Assembly: GCF_004328645.1 (NCBI RefSeq)
Contig: NZ_CP031395.1
Span: 2,815,501 to 2,879,500, forward strand
DNA: 64,000 nucleotides
Source of the DNA: Hylemonella gracilis
Lineage (GTDB): Bacteria > Pseudomonadota > Gammaproteobacteria > Burkholderiales > Burkholderiaceae_C
Direction: 5' to 3'
In this document: positions 48,738-58,095 of the stretch, piece after piece
Layout of the letters: the number at the start of each line of letters is the position of its first letter
How positions within the stretch are numbered: position 1 is the first letter of the stretch
Translations under genes and position numbers: made by a program
Notes under the pieces: model-generated
Databases searched by the model: none
The model's input: only the letters and a program-made list of their open reading frames with translations
What the model was told of the DNA's origin: nothing

Positions 48738-49859
48738 TCACGCTTCCTTCGGCCCTCGGGGCAAGGGCGAATTCGGTGTTTCCTGCGCGGCATTGTAGTC
48801 CAGCCCCAAGGCGGCGCAGGCGTCTCGCAGGTCGCCCGGCGGCGGCGCATGGAAGACCATGGCCTCGCCGCTGATCGGGTGCCGCAAGGCGAGTCGCCAG
48901 GCATGCAGGGCCTGCCGTTGCAGGCCTGCCGCAGGTGCACCGCCGTACAGGCTGTCAGCGATCAGCGGGTGGCCGATCGAGGCAGCGTGGACGCGGATCT
49001 GGTGCGTCCGCCCCGTATGCAAGGTGCAGCGCAGCAGGCAGGCGCCATGCTCCAGACCCAGGTCCGGCCTGGGCGCGGCGTTACACAGAAGCTCGAAGGT
49101 GGTCCGCGCCGACTTGCCTGGATGCCGCGCCAGATCGACCACGGCCATGCGCAGGCGATTGGCGGGATCGCGGCCGATGCCATCCTGCGGCGCCCCTCCC
49201 ACGTCGCGCAACGCAGGCCCGGTCCACGTCCGCCGCGCCAACGCCAGGTATTGCCGACTCACCTCGCGGGCGGCGATCATGCGCACCAGCGCCTCCATCG
49301 CGACGCGCGTGCGCGCCACCAACATCAGACCGCTGGTGTCCTTGTCCAGGCGATGCACGATGCCGGCACGCGGCAACTGGGCGGCCGCCTCGCCGCGTCC
49401 CTGGTCCCGTCCGAGCAGGCCGTTGAGCAGGGTGCCGCTCCAGTGACCGGGCGCCGGGTGCACCACCAGACCCGCCGGCTTGTGGATGACGAGCAGATGC
49501 GCGTCCTCGTGCACGATGTCCAGCGCCATCGTCTCCGGCTTGAAGGCCTGGCTCTGGGGTGTCGGACGCAACTCGATCAGGCCGGAATCCCCAGCGCGAA
49601 CCTTGTGGGCCGGCTTGCGCAGAACCAGGTTGGCAGGCGGCTGACCCGAGGAAACCGCGCCGGCCTCGATCAGCTGCTGCAGGTAGCTGCGCGAGAACTC
49701 GGGGACCAGTTCGCTCAAGGCGCGATCCAGCCGCTGGCCATGCAAGGCGGTCGAGATCCGCCAGGGCCGCCGCTCCAGCTCGACCTCGCCCGCTTCACCT
49801 GCCTCACCCCCTTCACCCTCCACGCCTTCCCCATCCTCCACCGACATGGGCACGGACAT
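48738..49859 (-). CDS. rluD: Ribosomal large subunit pseudouridine synthase RluD
   Basis: 373 residues from the ATG at 49859. An S4 domain (GQRLDRALSELVPEFSRSYL) and an RluA-family synthase domain with the catalytic Asp in HRLDKDTSGLMLV, plus GRTHQIRVHAAS. RluD modifies U1911, U1915 and U1917 of 23S rRNA. The N-terminus has a Gly/Glu-rich acidic stretch (GEGVEGEGGEAGEAGEVELE). The frame is open up to a TTG at 49928 with AAGGAAA in front, but that would place the bamD -10 box inside the gene, so I prefer the shorter form. Divergent from bamD. Confidence 0.88.
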   Translation of the reverse strand: MSVPMSVEDGEGVEGEGGEAGEAGEVELERRPWRISTALHGQRLDRALSELVPEFSRSYLQQLIEAGAVSSGQPPANLVLRKPAHKVRAGDSGLIELRPTPQSQAFKPETMALDIVHEDAHLLVIHKPAGLVVHPAPGHWSGTLLNGLLGRDQGRGEAAAQLPRAGIVHRLDKDTSGLMLVARTRVAMEALVRMIAAREVSRQYLALARRTWTGPALRDVGGAPQDGIGRDPANRLRMAVVDLARHPGKSARTTFELLCNAAPRPDLGLEHGACLLRCTLHTGRTHQIRVHAASIGHPLIADSLYGGAPAAGLQRQALHAWRLALRHPISGEAMVFHAPPPGDLRDACAALGLDYNAAQETPNSPLPRGPKEA

Positions 49860-49904
49860 GTCCACCGCGCCCAGCGGAAAAGCGCGCCCCGAGGGGTCGA
49901 CTTC

Positions 49905-49910
49905 TATAAT
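49905..49910 (+). promoter_or_regulatory. -10 box of the bamD promoter
   Basis: A perfect TATAAT lies 31 bp before the bamD ATG. The region 17 bp upstream is GC-rich without a good -35. The position between divergent rluD and bamD suits a bamD promoter. Confidence 0.55.
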
Positions 49911-49940
49911 CCCTGCCTTTGATTTCAACGGTTTTCCTTG

Positions 49941-50720
49941 ATGCTGCGCGCTAAATTATCGGCTGTCCTTTCCATCGTGCTGCCGGTCACGCTGGCCGTC
50001 CTGCTCTCCGCCTGCTCGAGCACGCCGGACGACCCCACGGCGAAGATGAAACCCGAGGAGATCCTGGAGCAGGCGCGCGAGGAAGTCCGCAACTTCCAGT
50101 ACGCCCAGGCCGTCACCCTGTTCGAGAAATTGGAAGGGCGCGCCGCGGGCACCTCGCTGGCCCAGCAGGCCCAGCTCGAAAAAGCCTATGCCCAGTACAA
50201 GGATGACCAGCCCGCGCAGGCCGTGTCCACCCTGGACCGCTTCATGCGCCTGCACCCGGCCAGCCCGGCCATCGACTACGCCCTGTACCTCAAGGGGTTG
50301 GTCAACTTCAACGAAGACCTGGGCCTGTTCTCATTCATCACGCGCCAGGATCTGTCGGAACGCGACCAACTGGCCGCCAAGGAATCCTGGTCGGCCTTCA
50401 ATGAGCTGGTGACGCGCTTCCCGGATTCGCGCTACAGCACCGATGCGCGCGCGCGCATGGTCTACATCATCGACACCCTGGCTCGCTACGAAGTCCATGT
50501 GGCGCGTTATTACTTCAGCCGCGGAGCCTACGTGGCCGCCGTCAACCGCGCCCAGCAGGCGATCTCGGACTACCGCACGGCACCTGCGCTCGAAGAAGCG
50601 CTGCAGATCCTCATCGCGTCCTACGAAGCCTTGAACATGCCGCAGTTGCGCGACGATGCGCGGCGCGTGCTGGTGACCAACTACCCGAACAGCGCCTACC
50701 TCAAGGGCGGCGCCCACTGA
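49941..50720 (+). CDS. bamD: Outer-membrane assembly lipoprotein BamD
   Basis: 259 residues. Lipoprotein signal with LLSAC, then a helical TPR-like protein with NFNEDLGLFSF and YEVHVARYYFSRGAYVAAVNRA, the BamD (ComL) signature. It is the essential lipoprotein of the BAM complex; bamB is elsewhere in the window. I use the ATG at 49941; a TTG directly before it is also in frame. The ribosome site is weak. It converges with the helicase gene. Confidence 0.94.
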   Translation: MLRAKLSAVLSIVLPVTLAVLLSACSSTPDDPTAKMKPEEILEQAREEVRNFQYAQAVTLFEKLEGRAAGTSLAQQAQLEKAYAQYKDDQPAQAVSTLDRFMRLHPASPAIDYALYLKGLVNFNEDLGLFSFITRQDLSERDQLAAKESWSAFNELVTRFPDSRYSTDARARMVYIIDTLARYEVHVARYYFSRGAYVAAVNRAQQAISDYRTAPALEEALQILIASYEALNMPQLRDDARRVLVTNYPNSAYLKGGAH

Positions 50721-50750
50721 ACGCCGGGGCGCGCGCGGAAGACACCCCCC

Positions 50751-50798
50751 TGACAGACACCCTGTCATGCGCCCGGCCCCGGCCCCGGCCCCGGGCGC
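50751..50798. terminator. Dyads between converging bamD and dinG
   Basis: Two inverted repeats lie side by side: TGACAG, 5 nt, CTGTCA (50751-50767), and GCGCCCGG, 14 nt, CCGGGCGC (50769-50798), the latter enclosing tandem CCCCGG units. No T tract follows on either strand. Position between converging stop codons favours a bidirectional terminator, but this is not certain. Confidence 0.4.
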
Positions 50799-50860
50799 GT
50801 CGGCGCCGAGCGGCTGGCGCCGCGCCGCGCCGCCCGTGCCTGCTGGACAGCTGGGCAGCC

Positions 50861-53002
50861 TCAGCCCGCGCGCAGCGCGGCCAGCCAGGCCAGGGCTTCG
50901 GCCTCCGTGCCCAGGCGCTGCATCGGCGGCAGGCCCGCGAGGAGGCGACGCCCATAACCCATCTGGGCGAGGCGGGGGTCCCCAATCACTAGCAGGCCCC
51001 GGTCTGATTCGCTGCGGATCAGGCGTCCCGCGCCCTGCTTGAGCGCCACGGCGGCTTCGGGCAAGTGGTAGTCGTTGAAGGCGCTGCGTTGCGCGGCCTC
51101 CAGTCTGCGACTGCGCGCCTGCACCAGTGGGTCGCCTGGCGGAGGAAAGGGCAGCTTGTCGATCACCACCAGTTGCAAGGCGTCGCCCGGAATGTCCACC
51201 CCTTCCCAGAAGGACGCGGACGCCACCAGCACGCAGCCCAGCGCGGGTGACTCGGCGCCCCGCCGCAAGCGCTCCAGCAACTCGCGCTTGGGCCGCTGCC
51301 CCTGGCACAGCACCTCCAGGCGGCTTGCACTTGGAGGTACCGTTCCCTCTGGGGCTTGCACCGCCTCCGCCAGCAGCTCTGGCAGGCGCTCACCGATGTC
51401 ACGCAAGGCGCGCAAGGTCGTCGTCAGTACCAGGGTGCGCCCACCGAGCGTCGGTGCGAAGCGGGCCACCAAGGCGGCCACGGCTTCAGCGTGCCGAGCC
51501 TCACCGGGCTTGGGAAACACCGGCGGCACGTAGAGCGCGGCCTGCCGCGCATAGTCAAAGGGGCTGCGCACGCGCAGCACACGCGCATCCTGCAGGCCGC
51601 AGGGCTCGGTGAACCAGCGCAAAGTCTCCTCATCGCCCAGAGTCGCGGAGGTGAAGATCCAGGCTCGGGACGCCGCACGGGGCGCTCCGTCCGTGCCGTG
51701 CCCCGGCTCATCCTGCGCCGCATCGGGCACAGGGGGAATCAGGCGCGCGCGCACCGTGTCGGCGATGTCCAGAGGCGATTCGATCAGCCGCAATTGCTGC
51801 GCCACTTCCAGCCAGCGCACGGCTTCGGGAGAGGCCGGCGCCAGAAAAAACGTGGCCAGCGCGGTCAGGTCACGCGCCCGATCCGCCAAACGCAGGAAAT
51901 CCGGACCCAGTTCATCAACGTGCGTCAGGGCCGCGCGCGCGTCCTCGCAAGCCTGTTGCAGGCCCTGCAGGGCTGCTGCCCAGGCATCCGCGTTCAGGCG
52001 CTCGGGCGTGGCGTCGCTCCAGCTCAGACGCAGGCCACCCGTTGGGGCACGCCCCGCGCACAAGCGCAAGTCCTGGATGGCATGTTCGATGGCACCCGTG
52101 AGCTGGCGCCAGTCGGCCAGGCCCCGCGCCTGCTGCAGGCCCGTGGCCAGCAGGTCGCGCGCAAAGTCCAGCACTTGGCTGCTGGACAACTGGCGGCCGA
52201 GGAACTGCACGCCGGTTTCATTGAGCTGGTGAGCCTCGTCGAAGATCACGGCGTCCACCGTCGGCAGCAGTTCTGCCATGCCGGACTCACGCACGGCCAG
52301 ATCGGCGAAGAAGAGGTGGTGGTTGACCACCAGCAGGTCCGCGGCCAGGGCCTCGCGTCGTGCGAGGTTGACATGGCAGTCGCGATAACGTGGACAGTCC
52401 TGCCCCAGGCAGTTGTCGCGCGTGGACGTGATGAGCGGAATCAGGGGCGAGCGTTCGTCCAGACCCGGCAGCTCGGCCAGGTCCCCCGTGCGCGTCTGCC
52501 GGGCCCATTGCTCGATGCGTGACAGCGCATGCGCGGACGGGCCCGAGGCGGCATGGCCGGACGTCGCGCCCTGGCGCGCCTGTTCCAGACGGTGCAGGCA
52601 AAGGTAACTGGCGCGTCCCTTGAGCAAGGCCGTGCGCAAAGGCAGGCCCAGCAATTGAAGCAGGCGCGGCAGATCACGGCCATGCAACTGGTCCTGCAGG
52701 GTTTTGGTCGCGGTGGACAGCATCACGCGCTGGCCACTCAGCAGCGCGGGCACGAGGTAGGCATAGGTCTTGCCGACGCCGGTCCCGGCCTCCACCACCA
52801 ACACTTCGCGACGCGACAAGGTGTCGGCCACGGCCAGCGCCATCTCGGTCTGCCCGTCTCGCGCCCGGAACGACGGGAAACCGCGCGCGAGCAGCCCGCC
52901 CTCGGCAAAAGCTGCCGAGACTTCCGCACGCAGGCTGTCCGCGACAACTTGCCGCGGCAAGGCCGGGGCCACCTGTCCCTCGGCGGTCTCAGGCAGGCTC
53001 AT
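50861..53002 (-). CDS. ATP-dependent DNA helicase, DinG/YoaA family
   Basis: 713 residues, superfamily 2 XPD-like helicase: Walker A EAGTGVGKT near 71-79, DEAH box in IFDEAHQLNE, QGAGRLIRSE near the C-terminus, and Cys residues in YLCLHRLE and DNCLGQDCPRYRDC that fit an iron-sulfur cluster. It is closest to YoaA/DinG, which unwind 5'-tailed DNA or R-loops and help replication past damage. Start MSLPETAE at 53002. It overlaps the DUF465 gene by 14 nt. Confidence 0.9.
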   Translation of the reverse strand: MSLPETAEGQVAPALPRQVVADSLRAEVSAAFAEGGLLARGFPSFRARDGQTEMALAVADTLSRREVLVVEAGTGVGKTYAYLVPALLSGQRVMLSTATKTLQDQLHGRDLPRLLQLLGLPLRTALLKGRASYLCLHRLEQARQGATSGHAASGPSAHALSRIEQWARQTRTGDLAELPGLDERSPLIPLITSTRDNCLGQDCPRYRDCHVNLARREALAADLLVVNHHLFFADLAVRESGMAELLPTVDAVIFDEAHQLNETGVQFLGRQLSSSQVLDFARDLLATGLQQARGLADWRQLTGAIEHAIQDLRLCAGRAPTGGLRLSWSDATPERLNADAWAAALQGLQQACEDARAALTHVDELGPDFLRLADRARDLTALATFFLAPASPEAVRWLEVAQQLRLIESPLDIADTVRARLIPPVPDAAQDEPGHGTDGAPRAASRAWIFTSATLGDEETLRWFTEPCGLQDARVLRVRSPFDYARQAALYVPPVFPKPGEARHAEAVAALVARFAPTLGGRTLVLTTTLRALRDIGERLPELLAEAVQAPEGTVPPSASRLEVLCQGQRPKRELLERLRRGAESPALGCVLVASASFWEGVDIPGDALQLVVIDKLPFPPPGDPLVQARSRRLEAAQRSAFNDYHLPEAAVALKQGAGRLIRSESDRGLLVIGDPRLAQMGYGRRLLAGLPPMQRLGTEAEALAWLAALRAG

Positions 53003-53219
53003 CGGGCATGAGCTCCCGTTCAAGGCGAGCAATCTCGTCACGCAGCGCCAGGCGGCGTTTCTTCAGGCGACGCAGGGACAACTCGTCATTCGTCTGTGCC
53101 ACCCCCGCCTGCTCGCCCATGCGGTCGATCATGGCATCCAGGTCGGCATGTTCGATGCGCAGCTCGATCAGGCGGCGCTGCGGGGAATGGAGGTTGGCGT
53201 CCACCGGGCCCCTGCTCAT
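52989..53219 (-). CDS. DUF465 (YdcH-like) small helical protein
   Basis: 76 residues: an N-terminal spacer, then a helical hairpin with the DUF465 ending LKKRRLALRDEIARLERE. Function unknown; the family is widespread as small cytoplasmic proteins. It overlaps its upstream neighbour by 4 nt (ATGA) and the helicase gene by 14 nt, so it is embedded in an operon. Confidence 0.82.
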   Translation of the reverse strand: MSRGPVDANLHSPQRRLIELRIEHADLDAMIDRMGEQAGVAQTNDELSLRRLKKRRLALRDEIARLERELMPDEPA

Positions 53220-53731
53220 CGGCCCGCCGGCGCGGGCGCATTGCCGCGGGGCGGGGTACGACCACCTGCGCGTGCAGCCTCCTGTTGCTCACGCGCGGCC
53301 TCCTGTCGCGCGCGCTCGGCCTGGCGTGCCTCGACCCGTTGCTTCTGCGACTCCACCTCGGCCGTGCGCTTGGCGTCGTCGAGCACAATCTCCTCGCCGC
53401 GCAACCGATCGGCCACGACACGGCGAGCGCGACGCGCGTCTTTCAGGCAGGCGTTCACCGCGAAACGCTGGTAACAGTCGACTTGCGCTTCCTTGTACAC
53501 AGCCGCGGCCTGTTCCCGCTCATGCTTGATGCGCGTGCGCTCTTGCCTGTCGTGTTCAGCGTCATAGGGCATCGGCACCGGTACCGGCGCCGAGGTCTGT
53601 GCCTGCGCAGCGCCAATGCACAGCAGAAGCGCGGCCAGCCCCGTCGCAATCACACCCACATCCTGCCCGGTGACACGGAGGGGGAAGAAAACAAAAAACG
53701 GCCTCATGGACCGGCACTGTACGCCGCTCAT
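53216..53731 (-). CDS. Exported protein of unknown function, coiled-coil rich
   Basis: 171 residues. A hydrophobic segment (VIATGLAALLLCIGAAQAQ) looks like a signal peptide with a long n-region; the mature part is highly charged and helical, with two Cys (in DCYQRFAVNACLKDARR) that may form a disulfide, followed by Glu/Gln/Arg/Ala heptads. I do not assign a family. The start at 53731 is chosen because it overlaps the true zapE stop by 4 nt; Met at 53707 is the alternative. Confidence 0.7.
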   Translation of the reverse strand: MSGVQCRSMRPFFVFFPLRVTGQDVGVIATGLAALLLCIGAAQAQTSAPVPVPMPYDAEHDRQERTRIKHEREQAAAVYKEAQVDCYQRFAVNACLKDARRARRVVADRLRGEEIVLDDAKRTAEVESQKQRVEARQAERARQEAAREQQEAARAGGRTPPRGNAPAPAGR

Positions 53732-54827
53732 GTCAAGCGCGTGTCCACCACGCGACGTTCCTGCTCCAGGAACTCGCGCGACTGCATTTCGTTCAGGCGC
53801 GACACGGTACGGGGAAACTCGTGCACCAGCGGCCCCTCCGTGTACAGCTCCTCGGGGGGACGGCCGCGGAGAGAATGAGCTTGACCCGTCGGTCGTAGAG
53901 CACGTCGACCAGCCAGGTGAAGCGCCGCGCCTCCGACGCCATGCGCACCGGCATGTGTGGCACGTCGCTCAGAAACACGGTGTGGAACTGCGAGGCGATT
54001 TCCAGGTAATCGTTCTGCGAGCGGGGGCCGCCACAAAGGGTCTTGAAATCGAACCAGACCACGCCGCCCGCCTTGCGTCGGGCGCGGATTTGGCGCGACT
54101 CGATGTGCAGCACCGGGTCTTCGTCACGCGCCTCGGCCAGTTCGTTGAAGGCCTGTTCCATGGCGGCATCGGCCTCGGGACCGAGCGGCTGGTGGTAAAG
54201 CTTCACGCGCTCCAGCGTGCGCTGCCGATAGTCCGTGCCGTTGTCCACATTGATCACGTCCATCTCCCGGTTCAGCAAGGCGATGGCGGGCAGGATGCGG
54301 TCACGGTGCAGACCGTTCGGATACAGGTCGTCCGGCTTGAAATTGGACGTCATCACCATGCCCACGCCGTTCTGGAACAGCGCCGACAGCAGGCGGTGCA
54401 GGATCATCGCGTCGGTGATGTCGGCGACGTGGAATTCGTCGAAGCAGATCAGCTTGTAGCGTTCCGCGATGCGCTCGGCCAGCGCATCGAGTGGATTGAC
54501 CGTGCCTTGCAAGTCGGCGAGCTCACGATGCACCTCGCGCATGAATTCGTGGAAGTGCAGGCGCGTCTTGCGCCGCAGCGGCACGGCCTGGTAGAAGCAA
54601 TCCATCAGGAAGCTCTTGCCACGCCCGACCCCACCGTACATGTACACCCCCATGGGAATGTCCGGGTGGTTGATGAGCTTCTTGAAGGCGTTGGAGCGCT
54701 TGTTCTTGTAGAGGAACCATTCGCCCGCGCAGCGCTCCAGCGCCTGCACGGCGCGCAACTGCGCGGGGTCGCTGCGGTAACCCCGCGTCTTCAGTTCCGA
54801 CTCGTATGCCTCGAGTACCGATGCCAC
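53728..54827 (-). CDS. zapE: Cell division protein ZapE (AFG1 ATPase), 3' frameshift
   Basis: The first frame (54827 to about 53855) carries the AFG1/ZapE ATPase: Walker A GGVGRGKS at 65-72, FDEFHVADITDAM as Walker B, and KLILSAAVPP near the end. It then runs into unrelated residues and stops at 53793. The next frame supplies the expected end, EELYTEGPLVHEFPRTVSRL to VVDTRLT, stopping at 53728. The switch point is the six-base G/C run at 53854-53859; one extra base gives 366 residues, the normal length. ZapE is a Z-ring-associated ATPase. It follows lpdA by 138 bp. Confidence 0.88.
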
Positions 54828-54965
54828 GTAAGAAAACCTTTACCAAGCACCGCCGGGCCACCCACAGGCGGTTGCGGCGTCAAAACCAGTCAGCGTGCGG
54901 CGCGAAGCTGCTCTGGGCGGGAGCGACCCCCACGCGGTGGGCGGGCGTGGGGGCCTCGTCATGCC

Positions 54966-56393
54966 TCAGAAGTTCAGCGTGCGCTTGTCCACGGCCAGGG
55001 CCGCTTCCTTGGTGGCTTCACTCAAGGAGGGATGCGCGTGACAAATGCGCGCGATGTCCTCGCTGCTGGCCTTGAACTCCATGGCAACCACGGCCTCGGA
55101 GATCAGCTCCGACACCATGGGGCCGACCATGTGCACGCCCAGGATTTCATCGGTCTTGGCGTCGGCCAGGAACTTCACCATGCCCGTGGTGTCGCCCAGG
55201 GCACGCGCACGGCCGTTGGCCAGGAAAGGGAAGGTACCCGCCTTGTAGGCCACGCCCTCGGCCTTGAGCTGCTGCTCAGTCTTGCCGACCCAGGCGATCT
55301 CGGGACTGGTGTAGATGACCCAGGGGATGGTATTGAAGTTCACGTGACCATGCTGGCCGGCGATGCGCTCGGCCACGGCCACGCCTTCTTCTTCCGCCTT
55401 GTGCGCCAGCATGGGACCGCGCACCACGTCGCCCACGGCCCAGACGCCGGGCAGATTGGTCTTGCACAGCTCGTCCACCACGATGGCACCACGCTCGTCC
55501 AGCTTCAGGCCCACCGCCTCGGCGCCGAGGCCGATGGTGTTCGCCGTGCGACCGATGGAGATGATGAGCTTGTCCGCTTCCAGCGTCTGGGCTTCGCCCT
55601 TGGCGTTGGTGTAGGCGATGCTGACACCTTTCTTGGACGACTTGACCTCACCGATCTTGACGCCCAGTTCGATCTTCAGGCCCTGCTTGTCGAAGGCCTT
55701 CTTGGCTTCCTTGGCGATCTGTTCGTCCACCGCGCCCAGGAAGGTCGGCAGGCCTTCGAGCACGGTCACGTCCGCGCCCAGGCGGCGCCATACCGAGCCC
55801 ATTTCGAGGCCGATCACGCCGGAACCGATCACGGCCAGCTTCTTGGGCACGCCGCCGATGCGCAGCGCGCCGTCGTTGGAGAGGATGTTCTCCTCGTCGA
55901 AGGGCGCGCCCGGCAAGGCACGCGCGTTGGAGCCGGTGGCCACGATAACTTGCTTGGCCACCAGGGTCTCGTCGGCGGCGCCCTTGACGGCGATTTCATA
56001 ACCACCGTCAACGGCTTTGACAAACGAGCCGCGACCATGGAAGAACGACACCTTGTTCTTCTTGAACAGGAAGAGGATGCCGTCGTTGTTCTGCTTCACG
56101 ACCGCGTCCTTGCGGGCGATCATCTTGGCCACGTCCATCTTGACGCCCGTGGCCGTGATGCCGTGCTCCGCGAAGTGCTTGTTCGCGTGCTCGAAATGCT
56201 CGGACGATTGCAGCAAGGCCTTGGAGGGAATGCAGCCCACGTTGGTGCAGGTGCCCCCCGGCGCCGGGCCGCCCTTCTCGTTCTTCCACTCGTCGATGCA
56301 AGCGGTGTTGAAGCCCAGTTGGGCGGCGCGGATGGCGGCGATATAACCACCAGGGCCGCCGCCGATAACAATAACGTCAAATTGTTTGGACAT
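54966..56393 (-). CDS. lpdA: Dihydrolipoamide dehydrogenase (E3)
   Basis: 475 residues: FAD-binding [11 protein letters not shown], the redox-active disulfide in [16 protein letters not shown]-binding [13 protein letters not shown], and the C-terminal interface His in [10 protein letters not shown]. It reoxidises dihydrolipoamide of the 2-oxoglutarate complex. I use MSKQFDVI at 56393. It is the last suc gene of the operon, 25 bp after the PspC/SHOCT gene. Confidence 0.96.
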   Translation of the reverse strand: MSKQFDVIVIGGGPGGYIAAIRAAQLGFNTACIDEWKNEKGGPAPGGTCTNVGCIPSKALLQSSEHFEHANKHFAEHGITATGVKMDVAKMIARKDAVVKQNNDGILFLFKKNKVSFFHGRGSFVKAVDGGYEIAVKGAADETLVAKQVIVATGSNARALPGAPFDEENILSNDGALRIGGVPKKLAVIGSGVIGLEMGSVWRRLGADVTVLEGLPTFLGAVDEQIAKEAKKAFDKQGLKIELGVKIGEVKSSKKGVSIAYTNAKGEAQTLEADKLIISIGRTANTIGLGAEAVGLKLDERGAIVVDELCKTNLPGVWAVGDVVRGPMLAHKAEEEGVAVAERIAGQHGHVNFNTIPWVIYTSPEIAWVGKTEQQLKAEGVAYKAGTFPFLANGRARALGDTTGMVKFLADAKTDEILGVHMVGPMVSELISEAVVAMEFKASSEDIARICHAHPSLSEATKEAALAVDKRTLNF

Positions 56394-56418
56394 GATGTTC
56401 AGTGAGTTGAGTACGCGA

Positions 56419-56721
56419 TCATTCGCGCGGCACAAGGATCCAGAGTAGGAGGTAGGCGAGAAGACCGAAACCGCCGAAGCAGACAAACAAGATGAAAATC
56501 AGGCGCCAGACCCAGCTGGTCACCCCTGAAGTCAGCGCCAGTCCACCGCAGACCCCGCCTATCCAGCGATCCGACGAACTGAGGCGCAGGCCATTGACGG
56601 CCTCTAGACCGGTGGCATGCACCCCAAGCAGCTTGGCCTTCGCCTGACCAAATTCCGCTTCACTCAAGGTACCGCGCTGGCGCAGTTCCTCAAGTTTTTT
56701 CAGTTCGTCGGCGAGCGACAT
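56419..56721 (-). CDS. PspC/SHOCT-domain small membrane protein
   Basis: 100 residues. An N-terminal SHOCT-like helix pair ([21 protein letters not shown], ending AKAKLL) precedes a PspC domain: [11 protein letters not shown], then a membrane helix (about 75-97) ending ILVPRE. PspC-type proteins sense membrane stress or toxins. It sits within the sucA-sucB-lpdA operon, 22 bp after sucB and 25 bp before lpdA. ATG at 56721 preferred over a TTG four codons earlier. Confidence 0.8.
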   Translation of the reverse strand: MSLADELKKLEELRQRGTLSEAEFGQAKAKLLGVHATGLEAVNGLRLSSSDRWIGGVCGGLALTSGVTSWVWRLIFILFVCFGGFGLLAYLLLWILVPRE

Positions 56722-56743
56722 CTCTGTCACCAATGGGTGTCAA

Positions 56744-57997
56744 TCAGATGTCGAACAGCAGACGCGAAGGATCTTCCAGCGCATCCTTCATCGCGACCAG
56801 TCCCAGCACGGCTTCGCGGCCGTCGATGATGCGGTGGTCGTAGCTCATGGCCAGGTAGTTCATCGGGCGCACCACGATCTGGCCGTTTTCGACCACGGCA
56901 CGGTCCTTGGTGGCGTGCACGCCCAGGATGGCCGATTGGGGCGGGTTGATGATGGGGGTGGACATCATCGAGCCGAAGGTGCCACCGTTGGAGATGGAGA
57001 AGGTGCCGCCCGTCATCTCTTCGATGCCCAGCTTGCCTTCCTGCGCCTTTTTGCCGAACTCGGCGATCTTCTTCTCGATGTCGGCGAAGCTCATCTGGTC
57101 GGCGTTGCGCAGGATGGGCACCACCAGGCCGCGCGGTGAACCGACGGCGATGCCGATGTCGAAGTAACCGTGGTAGACGATGTCATTGCCGTCCACGCTG
57201 GCGTTGAGCACGGGGTACTTCTTCAGGGCATGCACGGCCGCCTTGACAAAGAAGGACATGAAGCCCAGCTTGGTACCGTGTTCCTTGGTGAAGGAATCCT
57301 GGAACTTCTTGCGCAGCTCCATGACCGGGGCCATGTTCACTTCGTTGAAGGTGGTCAGAATGGCATTGGTCGACTGCGATTGCAGCAGACGCTCGGCCAC
57401 GCGCGCACGCAGACGCGTCATGGGCACACGTTGCTCGGGGCGCTCGCCCAGGTGCAGCGAAGTGCTCGGCGCGGACACCTGCGGCAAGGCCTTGGCCGGT
57501 GCGCCGGTCGGAATGGCAGCGGGTGCCGGCTTGGCACCACCGGCCACGGCCGACAGCACGTCACCCTTGGTCACACGGCCGTCCTTGCCGGTGCCAGACA
57601 CGGAGCCGCCAGCCAGATTGTTGTCGGCCATCAGCTTGGCGGCGGCGGGCATGGCCACGCCGGCCTTGGAAGCCGACACAGCCGCCGCGGCGGCGGGGGC
57701 AGCGGCCGGGGCAGCCGCGGGCGCCGCTGCTGCGGGCGCAGCCGCGCCGGCCTTGCCTTCGGTGTCGATCCTGGCGATGACCTGCTCGGCCGTCACCGTG
57801 CCGCCGTCGCCGACCACCAGCTCGGCCAGCACGCCTGCTGCGGGGGCCGGCACTTCGAGCACGACCTTGTCGGTTTCGATCTCGATCAGGATCTCATCGA
57901 CGGCCACCAGCTCGCCGGCCTTTTTCTTCCACTGCAGCATGGTGGCTTCCGACACCGATTCGGACAGCTGCGGAACCTTTACTTCTACGATAGCCAT
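56744..57997 (-). CDS. sucB: Dihydrolipoyl succinyltransferase (E2 of 2-oxoglutarate dehydrogenase)
   Basis: 417 residues: one lipoyl domain with Lys44 in [10 protein letters not shown], an Ala-rich linker, the E1/E3-binding domain ([20 protein letters not shown]), a second linker, and the acyltransferase domain with the catalytic His in [18 protein letters not shown] precedes the ATG. It transfers the succinyl group to CoA. It lies between sucA (98 bp upstream) and the PspC/SHOCT gene. Confidence 0.96.
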   Translation of the reverse strand: MAIVEVKVPQLSESVSEATMLQWKKKAGELVAVDEILIEIETDKVVLEVPAPAAGVLAELVVGDGGTVTAEQVIARIDTEGKAGAAAPAAAAPAAAPAAAPAAAAAVSASKAGVAMPAAAKLMADNNLAGGSVSGTGKDGRVTKGDVLSAVAGGAKPAPAAIPTGAPAKALPQVSAPSTSLHLGERPEQRVPMTRLRARVAERLLQSQSTNAILTTFNEVNMAPVMELRKKFQDSFTKEHGTKLGFMSFFVKAAVHALKKYPVLNASVDGNDIVYHGYFDIGIAVGSPRGLVVPILRNADQMSFADIEKKIAEFGKKAQEGKLGIEEMTGGTFSISNGGTFGSMMSTPIINPPQSAILGVHATKDRAVVENGQIVVRPMNYLAMSYDHRIIDGREAVLGLVAMKDALEDPSRLLFDI

Positions 57998-58095
57998 TTG
58001 ATTCTTCCGTTATGGGTTTGCGTTGGGAGGGGTGCGACAAAGGCCAGCATGAATTCAGTTTGAATCCTGCTGGCCCTCGCCGTCTGACGATGTCT

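Noticed and set aside
53616..56405. Rightward 929-codon open frame antisense to zapE and lpdA
   Set aside because: It spans two certain genes and has shadow composition.
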